From contig WEDG01001301.1 of assembly GCA_017591395.1 (NCBI GenBank), positions 1 through 64,000 of the forward strand: DNA of 64,000 nucleotides, in the 5' to 3' direction. The notes below the pieces were generated by a model that was given only the letters and a program-made list of their open reading frames with translations, did no database searches and had not been told where the DNA came from. A program made the position numbers and the translations under genes. The DNA comes from Schistocephalus solidus. Lineage: Eukaryota > Platyhelminthes > Cestoda > Diphyllobothriidea > Diphyllobothriidae. Of this stretch, positions 1 to 12,285 are shown in pieces (within the stretch, counting starts at the first letter, position 1; the number at the start of each line of letters is the position of its first letter).

Positions 1-3000
1 CTCACCCGAGCAGACTGGCGAGTATGGCGAGGGGGATAGGGACGGGGAGTATTGTTGTTTGTTTGAGTTTTACGACCGCGTTGTTTGCGATCTGCGAGAC
101 GCGGCCGGCTGCAGAAGACGTGAGACCCAGCATTTTTTAGGGCACATTTTCTAGCCCCTTCCTCCGCGAGGAGGCAAGCATTGCTATCCCTAAATAGGGC
201 TGCTCGGACATCCCAGACGGCTGCCGAACTCCACTATGGGTCACGGATTTTTTTAGTAGGAGAAAGACCCGAGTTAGTCTGGGCCGCCTACGGGGTTGCT
301 GTCGCCCCCACCGTAGGACTTTTTGCGAGAGGGGAGGTGGGAAGTTCGGGAGTCAGAAATACCGGGTGTGGAGGCACACACAACACCGGAGACCCTCACC
401 TGGTTTAGCCCGTCGATCGTGATGGTTGCCCGGGGTGTGGCCGCTGGGAAGAACCCAACTTCGAGGAGCCACAGGTGAGAGTTGGGTACCAGTTAGAGGC
501 GGCCACAGGAGCATTCACCACATGTACGAGAGAAATGGAGCGACCAAATGCAAGCTGTGTGGTGCTGCTCCTAACTAGTACCCCTACACCCCTGTCCTTT
601 CTATATTAACGCGAACACAGCCTATTTTAATGGCAGGTTCGCTTATACTATGACTTGCCTTGACCAGGCGACATGTCACCTGTGATTTGCGACCAACAGT
701 TGATGCTTGCTCCAGTTTTGGGCTATCAAACGATACAAAGGGGCGCGAGTGCGATCGCAGGCCACAAGGGAGTAGTCTTCTGCAAGTGGAAGATCAAGAC
801 TGCGACGTAATCAGCTACGGTGATATGAGAATGAAGGAAGCAGACAACAATAGTCATAGTCCTAAAAGTTAGTCCTAATGAAATCTGCTTAAAACCCTCT
901 GGTTAAGCATCACTCCCGTATTCATCCTTCCTGTCACATTCCACACTGGATGACATATGCCTTCGAGAATATTACGTTTTGTTCGCTTTTTTATAAAATA
1001 AAATTCCATAAAAACCTTGAAATACTCATTTAAGGCAAATTCAGCGGTGGGGTGCCTTATCCTGGAGCCGAAAGGTATGCTACTGTTAACTCTGCCCGCT
1101 TATAATGACGCTAGATGTTTAAGTAAGAATAAATGTTCAGTGATGAGATCACGTCATCTGCGCGTTGACCATGGTTCGCAGAGGTACAACTCACGGTCAA
1201 AATAGAACAGTAAAAAACAAAAACAGCCCTATTCCCCGTCCATTCTGCCACACAAGACAGGCTGTGAGAGTGACTCTGTTCAGTCAGATGGCTTCGAATT
1301 TTCTTTCGCTTTTACACAGTCCGATGAACAACTGGCCTTAAAGCAAAATGGCTCTGGTCGCCTGGGAACTGGTGAGTCACAAGGTGGACGTCGCTGCTCT
1401 CATAAATAGCGGATTCGTTGAAGAGGGACAGTTGGAGGTGGATGCTAGTTCGGCAGAGGCTGTCCAAAGGCAGACGACGAGATTACGGCATCGCTTTCAT
1501 CATTAGGGGCAAGGTCACGAGATCGCTCTTTCTGTCCGCAGCAGGAGTTTTAATGACTGTCGCTTGACCACTAAACGGGCAGTCCACGAGAAATAATTAG
1601 CCTCAGCCATTGACGTCTACGCCCTCCCCCAGTGACCAGCTTCAGTGGCGGAAAGAATAAATTCTGGAAAAACCCGCACGCCCTCCTGACAGCTGGGCCG
1701 AAGGCGGGCAAACCAACTTGCTTGCGCTGGCATGGACCATGCTACTTGAGAGAGCGCTCAGTCGCCATTGCATCGGCACCTGCAACAGCAATTACTATTT
1801 CCTCTTACAGGCCTGTGTGAAACACAGGCTGCTCTTGCCCAGCGCCTTCTTCTGCCTACCGATTAGGAAGAAGACGATTAGGATGCACTGCTTCTCGCGA
1901 TATTGGTATCTGCTGCACTACATTCTCCTACAGAGGCGTGGCCAACTTGATGTACAGGTGACTAACACAACGTGTGCGGCCGACTGCTGACCCAGTCACC
2001 ACCCCCAACTGCAACCATCAGCATGCAGCAACGTTAATCAACACCACCGATTGAAGTTCATCCGTGGCATGCACTCTAGGATGGAATAAATGTTAAATGT
2101 GAAGACGCATATCAAGTTCGGGAACCAATAGAGGGAACAGGCGGATAGCATCCAGGCCGACGTGGTGTAAGCCCTCGGTCAGAAACGTCAACGGTACCTT
2201 TACTCATTTCGCGACAGCTACGAATAAATGTGCATTTTTCTGTCTGGAAAACACTAGCTATACACGACCTACACCAGAGGCATTAACCTCGACAACATTG
2301 GGACCTACGTGCGATGCCGGTACCTAGGACAGCAGGGGCTGGGGAGATGCGGAACGACTAACAGTGCTACGAGATCCAGGACTGCGACGACCAGGGTAAA
2401 ACGAAGAATTTATTCGCAGATACTAAAGCAGTCTACATTCCATAGGTCAAGAAAATGGCGTCACTGCTGAGTCAGGATGAAGCAACCCCCCAGACAGGGA
2501 AGTCTCAGATGCTGGAGCGCTGGGCATAGCACTTCCAGGTGAGTCTCAACCATCCATAGACAATCTGCGGAGCAGCCACCATCCAACATCGTAAAGTGGA
2601 CACCAAGGACCATCGCGGTTATTCCTCTGCTTTTTTTGGACAATCAGAGCAGTGTAAGAACTCTTAGGGAGAACTGGTAAGGCACGCCGAAGTTTGAGCA
2701 CGGTGGCCCACAAATCATTGACAAGCTAACGTCCATGTTCCAGGAGATGTGGCGATAAGAACACAATCCCACGGCTTCAAGAATGCCCTTACCATGCACA
2801 TATTCAAACGCAAAGAGCCCCGACAAATTTGCGAAACCCACAGAGGAATTTGACTTCTCAACATTATGCGCAAAATATTCGTCCGTGTCCTATCCCTGCA
2901 TATGCATATGGAGCAAGCGATTCATATAGAAACGCATTACAAATTCCATGTACTCAACGGAACCACGGATACGATCTTTACTACCTGCCTACCACAGGAA

Positions 3001-5271
3001 AATCACTGGGATATGCGATATGCAATAGGTGCTGAAGATTCATAACGAAAGTCAGATGTCCCGTGCTATTAATAGGAGGGGCTGGTGAGATAATGACACA
3101 ACGGAATGAGGATGGTCGTCACAGACCATGAAGTAGTCCATGAAATATTCGCTGTAACCACTAGGAACAGAGACGTTTGCTTACCTACGCCCGCCATATT
3201 CTCTCTCATGTTCCCTGCCATGCTGAGGGACGCGAAACCAAAGGATCGGCCGATGGCCGGCGTCGACTACAGAACCCATGTGAAATAGCTTAAGATTCGT
3301 CGCATCAAAGTAGCTTCGACCTTTTCCAAGGTTGCATTCGTGGCCTATTGTTCGGGGATGAATGGATGCTCAACAACATGATGGATAATGATATGTAACG
3401 GGGCATAAACCATTTGCCTCCGGGTGCTCCAACTTCAACCTGACAATTAGCATAGAAAACACAGTCACCCTACCCTTGACGGCATTAAATGAGGCCTACA
3501 GTGGACTCATGCAAAATATCATTAGAAGTTGTTTTACACATGCTGAGAAAGTTTTTTTCCTTGGAAGAGGCTTTTCGAGAAACCTCAAGAGAAACGCTTT
3601 AAGTCTGACTCAGTTCTCCGAATCTTACTAAGCCTTTAGCAGAGGAAGCCTCGAAGCGTTGTAACATCCTCCATGACGTACAACTGTGAAGTTAGATGAC
3701 GTCTGTTCTCACTTTCTGGGGTAGCGGTATGGACGAGACAGGAAACTAAATCATTTTAGTATAAGCTACCTTCGATAGATATATATGACGAACTGGCTAG
3801 AATGGATGTGAATCAGGTTCAACTGTGATAGGACGGACGCGTGGTAAGAATGGTTGACAAGAACACGCCCAGACTACTACTATTTTATGACGCAGTTATG
3901 GCTGCTGCCTGGCAGGCAGGATGCAGCGGGAAAAAATAAGCGCAAAGATACACCGACGACGCCTTTTCAGCCCGTGGGAGTTAGCCATTAAACCATGGAG
4001 GACTTGGCAAAGGGTCTTCCGGCTTAGAACACCATGCCGGAACAGAAGTTATCGAAGACCACGTGGGACTTCACGGCTGAAATCGAAGACTTCATTCGCC
4101 CAGTAACATTCGCACCAATATTCTACGCCTGAGATTACACTGACCTTGTTGAGCATCGTTATTTCAGCAAAACACCTACACCGCTCAGTCCACAAAGCAC
4201 CGTTACCTATACCATTACCGACAAATGCTTTTCAAATCTTTAGGTGTAATGCAATTTTCTAGTTCTGGCAACTCTTATTCAAACGCTTTTTTTATACTAA
4301 TATCATGGCAATGCGCCCAGGACAGAAGAATAACCCTCACCAACGATTTACACGCCCATAACAGGGGTACCCAAAAACGAGATTTACTTTCTGCAGGCAA
4401 GCGGGTCATCCATAAACTACGCTAGAACCTTTTTGGATGAAATGAAGTCAAAAAATTAACTGCCTTCTCTCCATGAGGCCAGCCGTTGGACTTTCCGGCC
4501 AGCACGTCATATTTGTGATCCTCACGTGCTAACTCTATCAGGATCTCATCAACGAAGGCCCGCGCAGCGTAAAAATACCACTGCAGTTGGCAACTCGCCC
4601 TCAACCGTCAACCTGGCGCTCTGTCGACAAACTATTGTTCGATATTAAACAAAAGGCACGGTATGGAGCCACTCTTGTTGAAAAAAGAATCCAGTTAAAT
4701 AGTGATATTGACAAGCAACTCACATGCTCCCCGTCTTTTTGCTGACTTTGGAATGATAGAAAATCTGCACCATGCAGCCGAGTCGGTGGGGTGGGTGGGG
4801 ATATTACCCATCCCCTCCACTCTGACCGAATTGCCACACAGTCTTACCGTTCCATACGCCGAGGCTTTCGCGTGCCGTACATCGGCATATCAGCGTTCGG
4901 TATTACCATTTCTAGCCCGCTATCTCACGTGTAAAAAACAGAAATAGAGAAACAGTTTCTTAAACTCTGTCCCCAAATAGATGTCTCCTTGAATCTTTTG
5001 ATTTTTTTGGGTAAACTGTAAATTTTTCCTATCATCTCCGTGAATGAAGTCATTTTTGCTGATAATTTTCAATGAAAAAATTCAAAATCAAACATCCACC
5101 ACTCTCTCTCTCTCTCTCTATCTCAGGTGCGTTTACTAGTCACTCTTCCTGCTCAGTTGACCAAATAACGTTCATGAGTAAACAACACAGCGGACAGAAG
5201 GATTGTTTACTGGAATCCTGTCCCTAAGCTCTCGGCAATTTTGCGACGACAAACTTTAATAATTAACGCAT
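1..5271. other. Left end, no gene recognised
   Basis: I see no protein family, splice-flanked coding exon, RNA gene or clear repeat here. The first 4.9 kb look richer in G and C than the 7.6-25 kb stretch, and short open frames on both strands look like chance. A CT microsatellite lies at the right end, just before a mariner relic. Distal exons of an unknown gene cannot be excluded. Confidence 0.5.
5101..5124. repeat. CT dinucleotide microsatellite
   Basis: An almost uninterrupted run of CT dinucleotides, with one TA-containing break near the right end. It is a simple sequence repeat with no gene association visible. Confidence 0.9.
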
Positions 5272-5580
5272 CAATGGTGGTTTGATTTTTCGCCATTAGG
5301 AGAGTCTTTCAAGTTGAATTTGTTCCCCAAGGCACTGCAGCGAACCAAACATTACTATCTGTAAGTGCTTTAAAAGCGCTAAACGCTAGGCAGTACGAAA
5401 AAGGACTTGGATTTTGGCAACCAGTGGACTGGCTGCTTCATCATGACAATGCGCTTACTCACAGAGCCTTCAAAATTAACAACTTTTCGTGAAAAATGTC
5501 ATGACGACGGTTGCTCACTCCCCTTGCTCGCCTGTCCTAGCACTCGGTGACTTTAGTTTTCCCCGAGAATTAAAAAATTT
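5272..5580 (+). pseudogene. Decayed mariner-type transposase fragment
   Basis: The translation resembles the catalytic half of a mariner transposase, the DNA-cutting enzyme of Tc1/mariner transposons. In order, FDF stands where the first catalytic Asp of the family lies, then LFPKALQRTKHYYL resembles the 'FVP.GQTVN..YYL' stretch. WLLHHDNALTHRAF (about 5430-5470) resembles the 'HHDNAPAHTA' block with the second Asp, and SPVLALGDFSFP (about 5530-5565) resembles 'SPDLAPCDFFLFP' with the third Asp. The reading frame is broken by several stops and by at least one frameshift between the second and third blocks, so no active enzyme can be made. Terminal inverted repeats were not found. Recognition rests on three consecutive family motifs in the right order and spacing. 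Confidence 0.75.
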
Positions 5581-7175
5581 TACAGGTAGAAGAGGTTAAG
5601 AAAAAATAGTTGGAGACGCAAATCGCTGGAGACGCAAAGAAGAAAAACACTGTTTCGAACAGTAAAAACCCATCGGGAGATATGCAAATCATCTACTGGA
5701 TAGTATTTGCTAGGGGTAATGTTTTTAAGATATTATCATAAATAAAAAATAAGTATTTATCGTTTTGTGGAGTAGGTCCTCGTTAGATCCTCACACTTGT
5801 CTGATAGTTCATCTGTGAACCCATTGTAGTGTCACTAGAGGACCAAAAACGGGAACTCCCACCCGATTCTTCATGCTCGAATTGTTAGCACATATTGTTC
5901 TAACAAATTCAGACAGCATGGACTATACCCATCGGCGCATACGCGACGATGGTAACTAAAACGGCAAGACCCAAATCACCCTACAAGATGGTTAGCAGCA
6001 AAAAAATCAAACGGAGGACTCTCTGTATGCCTGGCCACATCAAAGTTATGGGCAAAGGGTGTATTGGTGAAGTATGGCCAAGTAGACCAGAGGACTATCA
6101 CTTTGTGTTAACAGATAGCTGGAGCCTTCGCTCTACGCCAGACTCAACACATTACCTAATAACGAATGGACTTCGCTAGTGCAGGTCTGCGAGATGAAAA
6201 TAAGGGAGGTTTATCCAATGCAAATCGTTTCTACGAAGTCAGGTCTCTCCAAAATAAAAAAAAACTATCACGCACTCGAACATATCATAGTACACGAAAA
6301 TTTTTGACATAGTAGTTTTCCAGCTGAGGTAGGTACACATGCCCCCCTGTAAGAGGATGCATCTCTTTAGAGTAGTTCTCCTGGCCCATCCACTTCTGTG
6401 CGATAGGACCCCATATGTGATAGACATTAGGCAGCGGTTTCGCATCATACCAGGTATTCATCTTATTCTTTTTTGACTCGGTGCGAACAGCTCGAGAGCT
6501 GAATAGGGATAGGTCAATGTATCCCGAATCCAGTGGCTTACGCTTCGCGATGAGCAACAGAACACAGTTTAACCAACGGGACCCACTAAAAGTTGTGGCT
6601 AGTATGATGGTCAGCTGCTCGGTAACTCCCTCCTTCTTTGGAAACTGCAACGATTCCGCCTTATTGGGGACTATGGAACCCCAAACTCTGTGAATTCCGA
6701 GCCCCCTCTTTGTGCATGTCGTAGGCGTAGATCTGCTGCTTGGTTTCGTCAACCACTGCGCCGGCTACCCCCCCCCCCCCGATTGCTTGACTGTCTTACC
6801 ATCGACGCACGATGATGTGGGAGGATACAGTGTCGTTGATTCAGGGCGTATCCGCTTCACAATAAACAAATTCACGTGCTAGTCATTGATGCGCTCAGCA
6901 GATTGGGCAATGTAGAAAGAGTTCGCTGGCAAAATTCAAACTGTCTGGTCAAACGGTCAGAAATAGATAAACACCCATGTTTTCTTCAAGTCAACTCCGG
7001 GAAATAACGGTCAAGTCAACTAAGGAACGGTGTGATCATCGTCATGCAACAGGTCACTCACAAAGGTGATAGTTTATAACTCTGTCAAATTCTTCCTCGA
7101 AGGTATGGTAAGTTGTCTATGCAGTGTGAATCTGCTTACGATGTGAATGACAGTTGGAATGCTTACATCTCGACC
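5581..7175. other. Unassigned sequence between mariner relic and foldback
   Basis: No recognisable gene. The longest open frame is on the minus strand (6285-6752, 155 codons). It has no family motif and is within what chance allows in a window of this size. A run of 13 C residues sits at 6768-6780. Confidence 0.45.
6768..6780. repeat. Poly-C homopolymer, 13 bases
   Basis: Thirteen consecutive C residues. Such runs are prone to length error in assembly and to slippage. Confidence 0.95.
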
Positions 7176-7222
7176 AGATATTGAGAGGAAGTAGTTTCAA
7201 TCGCTGAGACAAGAGTTTTATT

Positions 7223-7266
7223 CGCCTGACGTTTCGGGTTCCAACTCGAACACATCATCATAGACA
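7223..7266 (-). ncRNA. Inactivated hammerhead copy in left arm
   Basis: This is the mirror copy of the motif in the right arm. Stem II is intact, with six possible pairs closing on GAAC, and GAAAC-GTC is intact. The first core base is changed, so CTGATGA reads ATGATGA. A change at that invariant C is expected to abolish cleavage. The copy therefore pairs with its active-looking partner but should not cut. Confidence 0.55.
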
Positions 7267-7480
7267 GTAGCAGATACGGGTAATTCGTACACAGGGAGTT
7301 GCAGTATTTATAGAATGCAGTCGCTATGATACTACCTATCTATGGCAATTAACGGCCAGCCCTTCGTCGATAATGATTGCGTTCTGGTGCGCCATTAATT
7401 GCCATAGGAATGCAGTAGCATAGCGACGGCATCCTATAAATGCTACAACTCCCTGTGTAAGAATTACCCGTATCAGCTAC

Positions 7481-7524
7481 TGTCTCTGATGATGTGTTCG
7501 AGGTGGAACCCGAAACGTCAGGCG
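7481..7524 (+). ncRNA. Hammerhead-ribozyme-like motif with complete core
   Basis: The self-cleaving core reads CTGATGA at 7486-7492, GAAA at 7512-7515, then C-GTC at 7516-7519, with predicted cleavage after C7519. Stem I pairs 7481-7485 (TGTCT) with 7520-7524 (AGGCG), five pairs including two G-U wobbles. Stem II pairs GTTC 7496-7499 with GAAC 7506-7509; G7494-C7511 is added outside one mismatch. Stem III is essentially absent. In known Penelope-like hammerheads and other minimal forms such a stem can be formed between two copies, here through the self-complementary ACGT. Core and stem I are direct observations; self-cleavage is inferred. Confidence 0.65.
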
Positions 7525-7585
7525 AATAAAACTCTTGTCCTAGCGATCGCTTCTACTTTTTCTCAATTACCTCCTGGAACTCGCA

Positions 7586-8727
7586 TTTGCCCTTGTATCG
7601 ACCAGATATGTTCACTCGTTCGAAAACAACTAAAGAGAACAAGACTTATATGAAGAAGAACATGCTTAGATTATAATGAAGAAATCCTCACAAATTTTTT
7701 TCTCAACTCGTGCCCCAAAACAGCAGAATATCATAAACACGGGGAACTAAACTTAGCTATTATCTTCAATTGTTCTGCTTATAAAGTAAATCTAAAGGAC
7801 ACAGGTATCTTGCTTTAATAAAAAAATTGGCTATCTGTTAGAGGCACCTCAGGTGCCAGATGGCTTACAGCACGCGCCGAAACTTATGAAACATGGTTTC
7901 AAATATACAACTGTATTTCTAGAAATAACATCCTCAATTTAATGTTTCAGCGCATGTAAAAGAAAGCGATAACTTGTTGATTATTAGTTGCGCACTCTCT
8001 CAGCCACCCAACAGGAAAGGCAACAACTGAGGCATATTTTCGTCACGGGCTTGTCATGATCGCATTTTTTCGGTCTTACCTTTAATCAAAGATGCACAAG
8101 AAGCACCATTTTATACTCAGACTGTGGAAATGCCTGTTTCAAGAGAGCAAAGCTTACTACTTTAACTATAATGTAAACATAAGCCCCGTGTTTGTTTGCT
8201 CATACGACTTGCAAACTGCTGTCCTCGGGTTCGTCGTAACGAGGTTTTATAATCTTCACTAAATATTTCAGCAATATCAATAGATAGTGGATAAATGAGA
8301 ACAGAAGCGAGTTAATATGCATCTCAGAAATTCCATCATATAACATATTTTAATAAAATTTACTCTTTCGTCATTTAGGTATTTGGAAAATATTTGTCTC
8401 TGAAAGCACTGTTAGAGTTGAAAGTCAATTGCACCCTCTCATAGAAAAACGTGCATGAATGAAATGTGACATGTATGCTACTAACATAGCTAGTTTCTTC
8501 TAGGTACTGTAATTTGCAGGTGCTTTGAAAGATTTTCAAGTGTACCTGATTGGATTGCAACTTAAGAATTAACCCAGAGTTACCTGCAACTGTCATCTAT
8601 ACGGATAGATTTCTTAGGCGAGGCTTTTTAGTTAAAAGTATATTTTGTGAACCTATGTCACTGCCTCATGGAGTTCCGCACATACGGCATCAGTTGTAAC
8701 CATTATGGCACTAAGTAGCTTCACGCA
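7586..8727. other. AT-rich spacer, nothing recognised
   Basis: No coding signal, repeat partner or RNA structure was recognised in this stretch. Confidence 0.5.
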
Positions 8728-8995
8728 GACGCAGATGGTTGCCAGGTTATTTGCCATGCGTGGTCAGACATATTTTGCAAATGAAGGGTGACGTAGATTT
8801 TTGATCTCTCAAAGCTGTGACATGCCTAAAATTGTTTAAACTTTAGGCAGCAAGATGGCTTAGAACCTAGATTTGACGGCAGTTTACCGTTTGGCAGTTA
8901 CGCACGCAAAAGATGGAGCTCAGTGGATGATCAGTCAAAGTGCAACTCTTTGAGTCTTGAAAGGTGCTCAGGCTTTCTACACGCACAAGTGAATA
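8728..8995 (+). repeat. Inverted duplicate, left partner
   Basis: This stretch matches the reverse complement of 12010-12285. Shared blocks include CAGACATATTTTGCA, GGTTGCCA and AAAGCTGTGACA, in the same order and with similar spacing. The duplicates are diverged and carry indels. No protein family was recognised, although the partner at 12 kb has longer open frames on its minus strand. Confidence 0.75.
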
Positions 8996-10064
8996 CTCAC
9001 AACCTCGGGCCCCAACAGTAAACGAATGATATGCGAGAAATTGAAGGTCAATGTAAGCTAGTAGGGTTTTTTTATGGAATCATTGGTAGTTTCGCATAGT
9101 GCATAACAATCTGTATGTGTTTACACTAATTACCGATGAATGCTGGCTTTGCCGCACACAGGCAGACTGCGAGTATGTTTGGTAAAAGACATAGCAGAGG
9201 TACATGTCGACACAAAGCAACATTTAGGATAAATTCGCGCCGGCTGATTTGATTAAGAACAATAAGCATAATGGGTCTGTTAATAGTATAACACGAACTG
9301 GAGCTTGATAAATTCATTGGTTTGAACGGGCCAGCAAAAGTGCATTGTTGAGCTCCTTCCCCTTTTTAACTTCGGCACTTAAATGAAAGGAAGACGTTAG
9401 GTTAAAGCGCCCGATGATTAAATACTGGATACTAGCTTAAACATCTTTAATTAACCAGAAAAGGAATACGAGCCTTCGACACAGGATAGGCAGAAAGTAG
9501 CAACAAATATCCTCCCAATATAGTATTTCTTATATTTCATTTGGTTTCATGCTGCTGCTAAGGGAATTCACGAAATTTATTTCGTTGATCAGTTTTATAT
9601 GTGGAACGTCAATTTTGCATATAACGGCCGATTCTGTCAAGGGTTTTTTTAAAAGACGCTTCATTTCTTTCACATGGAGATGAGGACGGAAACCAACCAC
9701 ACCATTTGAGGCCGATATGCAGCCAACAAAGCGTATAAGGTGAGATAAATTAATTCACACAGCCTTCATTGTGATTTAGCTGCCTCTGAATGTATCGGGG
9801 ACTGAAATAATAGTGATGAATAGATCAAACTTCAGTGCTTTGAAAATGTTTGCACACGGTGTTTCGACATCCTGAACTTCAATCTTTATAAACCTCCAGG
9901 GGCTGAGATGGAGGCACCACGTGTGACTTTCGTTGAGGCAACTGTGATGGATGACGTTAAAACCGACTGTTGTTAGCTCCCAACTATTGTGCTTAAAGTT
10001 GCGTTTCATCGAAAAAACTTATAAGACCAAGTTCTCAAAAATAAGTCGACTTGCTGGTTTTATG
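8996..10064. other. AT-rich spacer, nothing recognised
   Basis: No gene or repeat with a second copy in the window was recognised. Open frames here are short. Confidence 0.5.
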
Positions 10065-10490
10065 CGGTCTGTGCCCCCTAAACAAGCCGCGTGGTAGATG
10101 CGCTGGACCAACACGGGGGCCAAATCAGGGCACGGCAGGCGTTATTCTTATTTGGGATGAGCTCCCAGAACAGATGCCGAGAATAGGTGGTTCGCGTGCG
10201 AAACATGGTCACGCATAGGTGCCAGCTCATGCCGCATCTCCCAGTGTTGCTTTTTAATGGCTATCATGGGATATGATTCACCTGCGCTCGACCCCTCCTC
10301 CAGTTAGCTTAATAAATGTATGACACCGGGCAAAGGCGAGTAAGGGAAGAGAGAGTGTCGTAGATGCAGTGCAAGTCTACTATCACTTCAAACTACTTTC
10401 AGCAAAAGTCACAATCCCTGCACAAACCTTCTGTGGAGCATATGGTGGACATCTTCGGACTACGACGGTCGAACTGACATGCGGCCTGTA
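10065..10490 (-). repeat. GC-rich interspersed repeat R1, minus copy
   Basis: The reverse complement shares CAGTTCGACCGTCG, TCCACCATATGCTCCACA, AAGTGATAGTAG, CACTCTCTC and CCCGGTGTC with copies at 15818 and 46651. Its GTTGGTCCAGCG block matches the copy near 59640. The sharp jump in GC relative to the flanks marks an inserted element. No protein is recognised. Confidence 0.75.
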
Positions 10491-12009
10491 CGGGCATTGA
10501 TAGTGGCGCTACCGATTGGTCTAGTAGACGACGGTTTATGTGTACGAATCCTATTTTATTCTCACAGTAGTGTTCAAATCGACCGGAAATTTTCTAATCA
10601 TAGTTTAATTCTTTCTAATCGAAACTAACGTGAAAATGGTTCTGAAAATCAGCCTGTTATGTCCGTTTGGCTTGTCTAAATGTCCACCTAGAGATCGCCC
10701 TAAGTTGAGGTTGTTTGGCTTTATCCATGTACAGTTAAAATACATCAGCGGTGAAGTCGAAATTCACTAATTCTTTTATTATCTGATCCTGAAATCAATT
10801 TCCTCGAGCAAACGACCTGTGATTAATAAAATAAAAAATAAAATACTACAGGAAAAATGCTCAGGATTTAAAAACCGGTTGATAGAAAAAGGTAGGGCTC
10901 GTAGGAGGAATTTGCGCAAATTTTCTAGCTCCTTACACATTTTAACTAGAAGAGCCAGTAAAGATAGGGAAATAACCATATAAAGGAGACCGCGAGTCAC
11001 CGGGGTGAAAATTTGGCTGAATTTCACTCAGTAAATAACTCATTTTCCTTCGAAGCTGGCTGCTCTCTGACCTGAAACAGAGTATGATTTTGACAGAAGG
11101 TGGAGCGGATGCAATGATCATTGGGACTTTGAAATCTTAAACGTTTATGGCCCACCGCCTTGATGAAATGTCCAAAGCTGTTGCTAACAGGCTATCGAGG
11201 AACAGTGTGGTGCAGCACTCTGAGAACTGCATGGAGCACTCATAACCAGAAATTCTGGCATGTTACGGCTTTTTTGCTGATGTAAACGTTGCCCGTCTCA
11301 TTACCCACTCGCTTTTAAAGTCATAAACCAATATGGACGTCCCCATAATTGGTAGATATGTACTTGAATTTCAAGCACCTGCTTATGCCGCCTTTAATGA
11401 TCCAAAATGGTTAGCTTTGATCGGCCAGTAGTGAAAATTGTGCAAATTAAACTGCAGTTTGTCGTATTTTTACCCATATGGCTCCCAGAGTCTCCAAGAA
11501 GTGAAAAATGCAATTAACATGCTCAGTTTCTAGGGAAAATTAGATCATGAAAAATTTTCCTTTACGGTGAATTTAAAAGAAGACCAAAGCTTTACTGCTA
11601 CTGCACAAGAGTTGCTGAAAGACCACCTTCTCAAAACAAAGTGTAGAAATCACCACTTTGGCAGTTAAAAGACGCGATTTATTTAAAAATACAGTTTTAG
11701 TCAATCAAAAGGGTTTTCATTTAGTACAAATAACAAACGATAAAAATTGAGCGTATGAGAGAAACAGGGCACTATTCACAAAGTCAGGAAAATAGTCACA
11801 TGCGAATAGAGTGGAAAAAGACCAAATAGCAGAGGTCTGCAGTTACAAAAACGACGATATCGACAATTTGAGTTTACAGACTATATTATAGGGCGTTGTG
11901 GCTTCAAACATTGTGCTCATGTTGTTAGCTAATAAAGTTTTCTTGTTACACTTCCATTCTACCAGCTCTCCTAGATCTCCAACTTTTCGCGTATCAGTTT
12001 TTACCTTCA
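10491..12009. other. AT-rich spacer
   Basis: No recognised gene. A minus-strand open frame (11843-12124, 93 codons) overlaps the edge of the inverted duplicate. It has no family motif, and only its duplicated part has a partner. Confidence 0.4.
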
Positions 12010-12285
12010 GTGCCCACGGGGTCGTGGGATATCGAATTAATGTCTCAGAACTTTCAAAGATCCAAAGCAGTGCACTTTGAACTACCATTCTCTGAACTCC
12101 AGCTTGCGTGTACGTAACTGCCAAACAGTCACATCTGGATTCTAAGCGGCCTTAGCCTTTAAGTTTTTAAAAAAATGCAACTGTGTCACAGCTTTAAACA
12201 TTTGCAAGTCAGCGTCACCCTTAGATGCAAAATATGTCTGCCCATGAGTGGCAAACAACTTGGCAACCAGCATCCATCTCCCGAG
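12010..12285 (-). repeat. Inverted duplicate, right partner
   Basis: Reverse-complement partner of 8728-8995. Minus-strand open frames of 68 and 93 codons cross it. One carries the stretch LVAKLFATHGQTYFASKGDA, which the other copy keeps only with breaks. This could be the trace of a decayed duplicated exon, but no family is recognised. Confidence 0.7.

Larger units (their letters stand above)
7176..7585. mobile_element. Long palindromic foldback element with hammerhead-like ends
   Basis: The left arm (about 7176-7360) is the near-perfect reverse complement of the right arm (about 7391-7585), leaving a loop of about 30 bases near 7361-7390. Both arms carry the same block: GACAAGAGTTTTATTCGCC, CCTGACGTTTCGGGTTCC, a CATCATCA stretch and GGGAGTTGCAG on the left, with the complements on the right. 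Arms this similar imply a recent origin or constraint, because the decayed relatives at 53.7-55.2 kb are far more diverged. The terminal block matches the hammerhead region of the Penelope-like ends seen elsewhere in the window. The element therefore probably consists of two such ends joined in inverse orientation. Confidence 0.85.

Noticed and set aside
6285..6752. Minus-strand open frame of 155 codons
   Set aside because: One of the longest frames in the window but without family motif, signal, repeat partner or splice context. A frame of this length is expected about once by chance in six frames of this much DNA.
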